10,879 nucleotides of DNA from positions 1-10,879 of the forward strand of contig NZ_SJDU01000043.1 in the NCBI RefSeq assembly GCF_005518285.1, in the 5' to 3' direction. Below the pieces are notes generated by a model. It did not search any database and had not been told where the DNA came from. It saw only the letters and a program-made list of their open reading frames with translations. Source of the DNA: Brachyspira catarrhinii (GTDB lineage Bacteria > Spirochaetota > Brachyspiria > Brachyspirales > Brachyspiraceae). Every line of letters starts with the position of its first letter. Within the stretch, counting starts at the first letter, position 1. Both the position numbers and the translations under genes were made by a program. Positions 1-5,460 of the stretch are shown here, piece by piece.

Positions 1-77
1 ATGTTAACTAAATTGCCCAAATTTTCAAAAATTAATAAACAAAATCAATGAATTTATAAAAAAAATAAAAAAAATTG

Positions 78-105
78 TTGACTTTTTTTAAAAAATTACT
101 ATCTT
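78..105 (+). promoter_or_regulatory. Probable sigma-70 promoter of the lipoprotein operon
   Basis: TTGACT at 78-83 is a 5/6 match to the -35 consensus. It is followed after 16 bases by TATCTT at 100-105 (4/6 to the -10 consensus), with further TATA-rich sequence to 110. A-tracts at about 58-74 sit just upstream of the -35 and could act as an UP element. The expected transcription start is about 111-114, some 50 bases before the first lipoprotein start codon. The rest of 1-77 is AT-rich with no gene or site I can support. Confidence 0.6.
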
Positions 106-113
106 ATATATAG

Positions 114-131
114 AGGGATTAAGAAATCCCT
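114..131 (+). promoter_or_regulatory. Perfect 7-bp hairpin at the predicted 5' end of the lipoprotein mRNA
   Basis: AGGGATT (114-120), loop AAGA (121-124) and AATCCCT (125-131) form a perfect 7-bp stem with a 4-base loop. It begins at or within a few bases of the predicted transcription start. A 5'-terminal hairpin of this kind can slow mRNA decay. The 5' arm could alternatively pair with AATCCT at 157-162, next to the Shine-Dalgarno. The structure is read from sequence; its function is inferred. Confidence 0.4.
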
Positions 132-162
132 TATAAAGTTATTTATTTTCAGGAGGAATCCT

Positions 163-1236
163 ATGACAAAGAGATGTTTAAAACTTAAATTTAAGGTATT
201 GTTATTAGTATTAATAGCGATAGTAATGGTAGCGGGAGTAGTATCTTGTAAAAAAAGAAGCCAATTGCCTGTGAATGATTTCAGCACGGAGATTGACGAA
301 GATACGGGTTTAATTGGCGATGACGGTAATGTAATTACCACTATAACAAACTACATTACCAACTATATAACGAATAAAAAATTTACCACTATATTTATTA
401 CGAATAGAGAATATCATACAAACTGGATAATCTATAAGACGAATATTATAAATGAAAAAGACATAATCTATACCAATTATGTGTATATCGAAAAGATAAT
501 TACAAATCAAATAGAGATAATTACGAATTTAACGCCCGACCCAAAATATTATGTTTCAAGATATCATAATAGTATGAAGTATAAAGTTTACGCTCCGTTT
601 TCTGGAATAGGACCCGAAGGAGAATATAAATATACGAATGTGTCTTATATGGATACCGATACTTTAAGCGCGTTGTGGAAGAATATGATGAAAATGAAAT
701 CCTTTTCTGGACAAGAATTAGTTATAAGAAATAGAGGAACTGGAACATATTTCTACTTTGACGAAAATGCAGATATTATCTGGAGCAAAAATATTATTTG
801 GAATGATAAATCCGATGTAATATTGAAAAAATTCGTTCAAGGTATAATAATTAGGCATATATGCGGAAACGACACTAAAGGACATTACGCTATTGCGGGA
901 CTTTATAGATTGACTAAACCTTCATCAGTATTGAGAGGATGGGACGATACGGGAGTTAATCTTCTTCAAGGTTATAATTTCAGAATAGAAAGAGTGGATG
1001 GCGAATACGATATAGTCGTTATGAATCCTGGGCATGTCGTAAACGGAAGCGAATACGGACTTGAAATATATAATACTTCTGGCTATGACAATTTCAGATA
1101 TTCTCAAGGAGGAAACGGATATTATGAAGAAAGACCTGAAGTTTATATGTCAAAGATTACGCATGTATCCGAACTTTGGAAGAATTACAGACCTTGGGAA
1201 TTGTATGATTTGTCTTTCAAAATTATGAAACGCTAA
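163..1236 (+). CDS. Predicted lipoprotein with Thr-Asn repeats (first of a tandem pair)
   Basis: I do not recognise this family. The 357-residue product starts with a basic n-region and a hydrophobic stretch (about residues 11-27), and ends its signal peptide in a V-V-S-C lipobox. Cys29 is the predicted lipidated residue. Residues 60-122 carry nine Thr-Asn pairs in I/Y/H-TN contexts at irregular 4-11 residue spacing, a low-complexity and probably beta-rich stalk. Residues about 130-350 form a Trp/Tyr/Gly-rich globular domain, nearly collinear with the next gene's product. The start is fixed by AGGAGG at 151-156, 6 bases before the ATG. Its likely location is the periplasm or the outer-membrane surface. 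The gene is followed after 17 bases by its paralogue in the same operon. A surface or envelope role is likely, but the function is unknown. Confidence 0.85.
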   Translation: MTKRCLKLKFKVLLLVLIAIVMVAGVVSCKKRSQLPVNDFSTEIDEDTGLIGDDGNVITTITNYITNYITNKKFTTIFITNREYHTNWIIYKTNIINEKDIIYTNYVYIEKIITNQIEIITNLTPDPKYYVSRYHNSMKYKVYAPFSGIGPEGEYKYTNVSYMDTDTLSALWKNMMKMKSFSGQELVIRNRGTGTYFYFDENADIIWSKNIIWNDKSDVILKKFVQGIIIRHICGNDTKGHYAIAGLYRLTKPSSVLRGWDDTGVNLLQGYNFRIERVDGEYDIVVMNPGHVVNGSEYGLEIYNTSGYDNFRYSQGGNGYYEERPEVYMSKITHVSELWKNYRPWELYDLSFKIMKR

Positions 1237-1290
1237 TTCGAGGAGGACAGATTATGACAAACAATATAGAATATAAAGAAAATAAAGATT

Positions 1291-1301
1291 GGAGGCATAA
1301 T
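1291..1301 (+). promoter_or_regulatory. Internal ribosome binding site that decides the start of the second lipoprotein
   Basis: GGAGG at 1291-1295 lies 6 bases before ATG 1302. Starting there aligns the signal peptide residue for residue with the first lipoprotein and puts the lipidated cysteine at position 29 in both. A second strong site, AGGAGG at 1241-1246, lies 7 bases before an in-frame ATG at 1254 that would add 16 polar residues in front of the signal peptide. Confidence 0.65.
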
Positions 1302-2384
1302 ATGACAAAGAAATATAAAAGATTTAATTGGAAAACATTATTCTTATTCTTAATGATAGGAATAATGACGATAGGCTTAATCGCTTGTATGAAACAACAA
1401 AAATCTACTTTTCCTGCGGATGAAGAAAACGAATTCAATGTAAGGGCTTCTCAAACGGGACCTTTAGACCCAAGCGGCAGCTTACTTACAAATATAGTAT
1501 GGGTTACGAATGTTATACATGTGACAAACGAAAGAATAGACTATATAACCAACAGAGTGATTATACCGGGAAAATTGATTGAAGAAACCATATATATTAC
1601 GAATAAGGGAAAAGTAGAGACCAATTATGTTTATATAGATAAAATCTCTTATGTGACGGAATATGTTACGAATGTCGTGCCTGATGATACTTATGTTTCA
1701 AGATGGCATAAGAGTTTTATGTATAGAGTTTACGCTCCGTTTTCTGGAATAGGAGCCGAAGGCGAGTGGAAATATACGAATGTGTCTTATTTGGATACCG
1801 ATACTTTGAGCGCGTTGTGGAAGAAAATGATGAAGATGGAATCTCATAGCGGAAAAGAATTTATTATAAGAAATAGACAGAGAAAAGATAACGGCTGGTT
1901 CTTCTTCTTTGATAAAAACGCTAACTTATATTGGAACAAATATCCTAATAAGGTATTGAAAGAATTCGTTCAAGGCGTGATAATACAGCATAGATGCGGT
2001 AACGACACTAAAGGCGCTTACGCGATAGCTGGACTTTATAAGTTGACTACACATTCGCTCGAATTAAGCAAATGGGGAGACGATGGAGTTAATCTATTTC
2101 AAGGTTGTAATTTCGTAAAAACAAGAATGCCAGGCGAATACGATATAGTGGTATTGAATCCTGGGCATGTCGTAAACGGAAGCGAATACGGATTTGAAAT
2201 ATATAATTCTACCATTAACGGCTTCAGATATATAGGACAAGGAAACGGATATTATGAACAAAGACCAGAAACTATAATGTCAAAGATTACGCATGTATCC
2301 GAACTTTGGAAGAATTGGAGACCGTGGGAATTGTGGGATTTGGCATTCCAAATTAATTCTTCAAGTATCGTGCCAAAAAAATAA
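1302..2384 (+). CDS. Predicted lipoprotein with Thr-Asn repeats (second of a tandem pair)
   Basis: This is a 360-residue paralogue of the preceding lipoprotein; I do not recognise the family. From ATG 1302 it has a basic n-region, a hydrophobic core (about residues 12-27) and an L-I-A-C lipobox with Cys29. Residues 61-124 contain seven Thr-Asn pairs. Residues 130-350 match the globular domain of the first protein almost throughout, including shared V-Y-A-P-F-S-G-I-G, D-T-D-T-L-S-A-L-W, C-G-N-D-T-K-G and N-P-G-H-V-V-N-G-S-E-Y-G segments. Several 28-40 base stretches are identical at the DNA level, so the copies are recent or homogenised by gene conversion. The TN stalk and the C-terminal tail differ more. 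An in-frame upstream ATG at 1254 with its own Shine-Dalgarno could give a form 16 residues longer. The gene is co-transcribed with the first and ends at a clear terminator. Confidence 0.83.
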   Translation: MTKKYKRFNWKTLFLFLMIGIMTIGLIACMKQQKSTFPADEENEFNVRASQTGPLDPSGSLLTNIVWVTNVIHVTNERIDYITNRVIIPGKLIEETIYITNKGKVETNYVYIDKISYVTEYVTNVVPDDTYVSRWHKSFMYRVYAPFSGIGAEGEWKYTNVSYLDTDTLSALWKKMMKMESHSGKEFIIRNRQRKDNGWFFFFDKNANLYWNKYPNKVLKEFVQGVIIQHRCGNDTKGAYAIAGLYKLTTHSLELSKWGDDGVNLFQGCNFVKTRMPGEYDIVVLNPGHVVNGSEYGFEIYNSTINGFRYIGQGNGYYEQRPETIMSKITHVSELWKNWRPWELWDLAFQINSSSIVPKK

Positions 2385-2423
2385 TGTAGAAAAATTATAT
2401 CATTATTAAAGCGAGAATAAGTT

Positions 2424-2460
2424 TAAGGGCTTGTCGTTAATTCGGCAGCCCTTATTTTAT
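2424..2460 (+). terminator. Rho-independent terminator of the lipoprotein operon
   Basis: TAAGGGC (2424-2430), one bulged T and TGTCG (2432-2436) pair with CGGCA (2443-2447) and GCCCTTA (2448-2454) across a TTAATT loop. This gives a 12-bp stem with one G-U pair. A T-rich tail follows at 2455-2460. It sits 40 bases after the second lipoprotein stop codon. The remaining intergenic sequence to 2607 holds the secG promoter and otherwise only AT-rich sequence. Confidence 0.85.
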
Positions 2461-2505
2461 ATATTAATACGATAATAAAATAATAAGATTTTACTTAAAA
2501 AGCTA

Positions 2506-2534
2506 TTGAAAAATTTTATATAAAACTATATAAT
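2506..2534 (+). promoter_or_regulatory. Near-consensus sigma-70 promoter of secG
   Basis: TTGAAA at 2506-2511 is separated by exactly 17 bases from a perfect TATAAT at 2529-2534. The expected start site is about 2541, leaving a leader of some 65 bases. The downstream ribosome binding site is AAGGA at 2594-2598, 9 bases before ATG 2608. Confidence 0.75.
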
Positions 2535-2607
2535 TACTCAATACAAAATAAAGATAAAATAAAAATATAAGGTATTTAATAAAAAATTAATCTAAGGAAT
2601 ATAAATT

Positions 2608-3312
2608 ATGAACGCGTTGGTAACATTAGGAATGGTTGTTTATTCCATAATATGCATACTTTTGATTTTATTAATCATAATACAGGGCGGAAAAGCGGAA
2701 GGATTATTTTCAAGCGCTCAAGCGAACGTATTGGGAAGCCAGAGAGGAGACGCTTTAACGAAGGCGACAAAAGTTTTATCCACGGTTTTTATAGTCGGAG
2801 CTTTACTTATTTCAATGGCTATAAGCGCTCAAAAAACGGCTTTTGAAAATGTATCCGATACTCCATCGAGGGATTTAAACGCAAACATGCCTATAAATAA
2901 CGATGAAGAGAGGAGAGAGCTTGAAGAAAATTTGGGAGAAAATATTACGGTAGACACAGTCCCCGAAGGTTTCGTATTGAGACTTGGAGATATTTTATTT
3001 AATACGGATTCTTATGTTTTAAGAGACGAAGCTAAAGAAACTATAGACAGAATCATAAACGCCATTAATAGAAGTTATTCGGGCAGAGAGATAATAGTTC
3101 AAGGGCATACCGACAATGTTGGGGAAGAGGAATATAATCAAATATTATCCGAAAATCGCGCTAAAGCGGTTGCCGATTATATTTCGCCTAATCTTCAATC
3201 CAATATAGTATCGCATAGCGGATTTGGAGATAAAAATCCAATAGCTTCAAATGACACGGCGGAAGGCAGAAGAAGAAACAGAAGAGTCGATATAATAATC
3301 AAATTAAGATAA
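2608..3312 (+). CDS. secG: SecG fused to a C-terminal OmpA/MotB peptidoglycan-binding domain
   Basis: Residues 1-75 are SecG, the small subunit of the SecYEG translocon. They comprise a first membrane helix (about 4-26), the Q-G-G-K-A-E-G-L-F loop (26-34), the G-S-Q-R-G-D-A-L-T-K-A-T segment (43-54) and a second helix (about 55-73). Typical SecG proteins are 70-130 residues and end near there. This one continues through an acidic polar linker (about 75-120) into an OmpA-type domain (about 121-232). That domain has the G-H-T-D-N motif (Asp169), Y-N-x-x-L-S-x-x-R-A (176-185) and G-R-R-R-N-R-R-V-D-I (220-229), including the Asp and Arg that bind diaminopimelate in this family. Known SecG topology places both termini in the periplasm, so the added domain would face the cell wall. 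Its strong promoter suggests an independent unit. The fusion is read directly from one uninterrupted frame; wall anchoring is inferred. Confidence 0.92.
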   Translation: MNALVTLGMVVYSIICILLILLIIIQGGKAEGLFSSAQANVLGSQRGDALTKATKVLSTVFIVGALLISMAISAQKTAFENVSDTPSRDLNANMPINNDEERRELEENLGENITVDTVPEGFVLRLGDILFNTDSYVLRDEAKETIDRIINAINRSYSGREIIVQGHTDNVGEEEYNQILSENRAKAVADYISPNLQSNIVSHSGFGDKNPIASNDTAEGRRRNRRVDIIIKLR

Positions 3313-3313
3313 A

Positions 3314-3883
3314 TTACTTTTTTAATTTGCTTATATTTATATTATTCGTCCAAATTAAATTGTCGTCCAAGTTTAAGACGATTTCGAGTCTGTTCGCGTT
3401 ATTCCAATAATTTTTATCAAATTGAATTTTAAAACCTATTCTTTGCCCGATTGGAAATGAAATATTGTAAAAATTATCGTTTCCGCTAAATATTAAATTC
3501 TTATTTCTATTGTTTTTGTATAACGAATAATTTACTTTCAAATTATTTATATTAATATTATTCGTATATTTCAAATTCTTCACTTCTATTGTGGGAATAA
3601 TCGCCTCTTCGTTTTTGTAAAAATCTATATTATTTATTTTAACTTCCAAAGGAATATTCCCTACTCTCAAAGACGCGAAAAATGGAATATTATCCAAAAA
3701 TCCCCATCTTATCATAAAAAATATAATCACAAAAAAAGTAAGAAAAGCGCCGTATAAAAACATAAAACTTTTTTTAGAAAACATACTCGGTTTTACTTTT
3801 GGAGGTTCTCTGTAAACCGTTCGCTCTCTCTTATTGTAGAATTCATGTTCTGGATTTTTTGGGTCGTAAACTTCTCTTGGCAA
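3314..3883 (-). CDS. Single-pass membrane protein of unknown function
   Basis: The product is 189 residues and I do not recognise it. Residues 1-38 are charged and polar (rich in Lys, Arg, Glu and Pro), with a basic S-K-K-S just before a single membrane helix at about 40-58. That predicts a cytoplasmic N-terminus. Residues 75-185 are Asn-rich with alternating hydrophobic residues, suggesting a beta-sandwich-like extracytoplasmic domain. A DUF3426/FxLYD-like fold is possible but unproven. The start is a TTG; AAGGA at 3892-3896 lies 8 bases upstream, inside the end of the nnr gene. The first internal ATG (residue 34) would remove the N-terminal tail and lacks a good ribosome binding site. The gene begins 3 bases after the nnr stop, so translation is probably coupled. 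It converges on secG with one base between the stop codons. Confidence 0.75.
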   Translation of the reverse strand: MPREVYDPKNPEHEFYNKRERTVYREPPKVKPSMFSKKSFMFLYGAFLTFFVIIFFMIRWGFLDNIPFFASLRVGNIPLEVKINNIDFYKNEEAIIPTIEVKNLKYTNNININNLKVNYSLYKNNRNKNLIFSGNDNFYNISFPIGQRIGFKIQFDKNYWNNANRLEIVLNLDDNLIWTNNINISKLKK

Positions 3884-3886
3884 TTT

Positions 3887-5428
3887 TTAAATCCTTTTTA
3901 ATATTTTGCTCGCGTAAAAGCATAAATCTTTCGGCTGAACGAAGTCGTTTCCAAATCTTTTTGCCGCATATTCAAAACTTTTTTCCTGAATTGTTAGAGC
4001 CAATTTTACGGCTTCAGTAATATCCAATTTTCTTGCAAGAAACGAGCCTACAAATCCCGCCAAAACATCGCCCATTCCCGCTTTTCCCATTGAAATAGTC
4101 GGGTTATAATTTATAAATATTTGATTATCTTTCATAAAAAAACTTATAGCGTCTTTTAAGATTATAGAGGCTTTAGTTTTTTCTCTGAATATCGAAAGCG
4201 CGTTATAAGGATTTTCCAAAGCTTCTATATGATTTATCCCCGTTAATTTTTCAAATTCGTATATATGAGGAGTTAATATAAAATTTTCGGGCAGTTCTTC
4301 CAAAGTATTTTGAAACATTAAATATAAAGCGTCCGCGTCTACAACGGTAGGAATATTGATTTGTTTTAAAATTGAATTGATAAAAACTTCCGTAGAAATA
4401 TCTCTTCCAATTCCCGAACCTATTATACAAGCATCGCTTTTATTTATATCGTTTGCAATAGCAATATCGCTTTCCGTAAAATATTTTTGATTTTCTTCGC
4501 CCACTCCGATAATAATCGCTTCTGGCATTTGAGAGATGATTATATTTTTTATAGTTTTTTCAATTCCTTTTGGAACATAAAGCCTTATATAACCTACTCC
4601 GCTTCTGTAAGCCGCTTTAACGGATAAAACCGCCGCTCCCACATAATCCGAACTTCCCGCTATTATTGCAAGGTTTCCCTGTTCTCTTTTGCTAAAAAAA
4701 GCGCTTCTTTCGATATTTATTTTTTCGTTATGGTTTATTAGCAAAGCCTTATATTCCGCATTGTCGAGTATCTCTTTTGGGAATATTGATTTTATAATAA
4801 ATAATTTTCCAATATATTCTCTCGTTTTGTATAAAAAGAATATATCTTTTGCAAAACATATAGTATAGGTTTCATGCGCTTTAAAACATGTATTTATATT
4901 GTCATAATCGTTTATTTTTGATTGCAAACCCGAAGGCATATCAATCGCTATTCTTATAATATTTAGAGAATTCAATTTGTCTATTAATAATTTTTCTTTT
5001 TCCGCTAAAGCTCTGTTCCCGCCCGTGCCGAATAAAGAATCTATGGCAATATCTCCTTCTTCAATATTTTGGGTTACTTCAAATACTTTTTCCTCGCTCG
5101 CCAAATATACGACATTGACATTCATATCTTTTAAAATATTAAAATTGATGTAGGTGTCTTTATTTACTCTGTCTATATTTCCCGTTAGATAAACTTTCGT
5201 ATCATAGCCGTTTTTTATTAAATATCTCGCTATTGCAAGTCCGTCTCCGCCGTTTCCTCCAACCGATGAAAATATGTGAACGGTTTTATTATATAAAGTT
5301 TTTCTATGCCTTTTAAGAAGCAAATAAAAAATTTCGCTTGCGACATGTTCCATAAGAAGAATCGAAGGAATTTTTTCTATAGTTTTTTTGTCTATATTTA
5401 TTACTTCTTCTATACTTACGACTTTCAC
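3887..5428 (-). CDS. nnr: Bifunctional NAD(P)H-hydrate epimerase / ADP-dependent NAD(P)H-hydrate dehydratase
   Basis: This enzyme repairs damaged NAD(P)HX in the cytoplasm: the N-terminal half interconverts R and S epimers and the C-terminal half dehydrates S-NAD(P)HX using ADP. The 513 residues match the usual length of the fused YjeF-type enzyme. The epimerase half (about 1-215) shows G-G-N-G-G-D-G (57-63), D-S-L-F-G-T-G (130-136) and I-D-M-P-S-G-L (162-168). The dehydratase half (about 245-510) is ribokinase-like, with A-G-S-S (257-260), V-V-D-A-D-A-L (362-368), L-T-P-H-I-Y-E-F (385-392) and G-M-G-D-V-L-A-G (451-458, catalytic Asp454). Two motif positions are unusual: the common G-N-N-G-G-D is G-G-N-G-G-D here, and the common L-K-G is L-K-D at 424-426. 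The start is GTG, with AGGA at 5438-5441 nine bases upstream. It follows the HU-like gene by 32 bases and is coupled to the downstream small membrane protein. Confidence 0.93.
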   Translation of the reverse strand: MKVVSIEEVINIDKKTIEKIPSILLMEHVASEIFYLLLKRHRKTLYNKTVHIFSSVGGNGGDGLAIARYLIKNGYDTKVYLTGNIDRVNKDTYINFNILKDMNVNVVYLASEEKVFEVTQNIEEGDIAIDSLFGTGGNRALAEKEKLLIDKLNSLNIIRIAIDMPSGLQSKINDYDNINTCFKAHETYTICFAKDIFFLYKTREYIGKLFIIKSIFPKEILDNAEYKALLINHNEKINIERSAFFSKREQGNLAIIAGSSDYVGAAVLSVKAAYRSGVGYIRLYVPKGIEKTIKNIIISQMPEAIIIGVGEENQKYFTESDIAIANDINKSDACIIGSGIGRDISTEVFINSILKQINIPTVVDADALYLMFQNTLEELPENFILTPHIYEFEKLTGINHIEALENPYNALSIFREKTKASIILKDAISFFMKDNQIFINYNPTISMGKAGMGDVLAGFVGSFLARKLDITEAVKLALTIQEKSFEYAAKRFGNDFVQPKDLCFYASKILKRI

Positions 5429-5460
5429 TTTAAATTTTCCTAATAATTTATTTTCTTTTT

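Noticed and set aside
337..530. Repetitive ACNAAT/ACGAAT triplet pattern in the lipoprotein genes as a CRISPR or tandem DNA repeat
   Set aside because: Spacing is irregular and always in frame with Thr-Asn codons, so it reflects the protein repeat and not a DNA array.
2830..2970. Frameshift or misjoining between a secG and a separate ompA-like gene
   Set aside because: The frame is continuous through a plausible polar linker, with no stop codon, internal ribosome binding site or promoter between the parts. It reads as a real fusion, although only the raw read data could exclude an assembly error.
3355..3390. Possible terminator hairpin (TCGTC...GACGA) after secG
   Set aside because: The stem is only five clean base pairs, lies inside the convergent coding region and has no following T-run.
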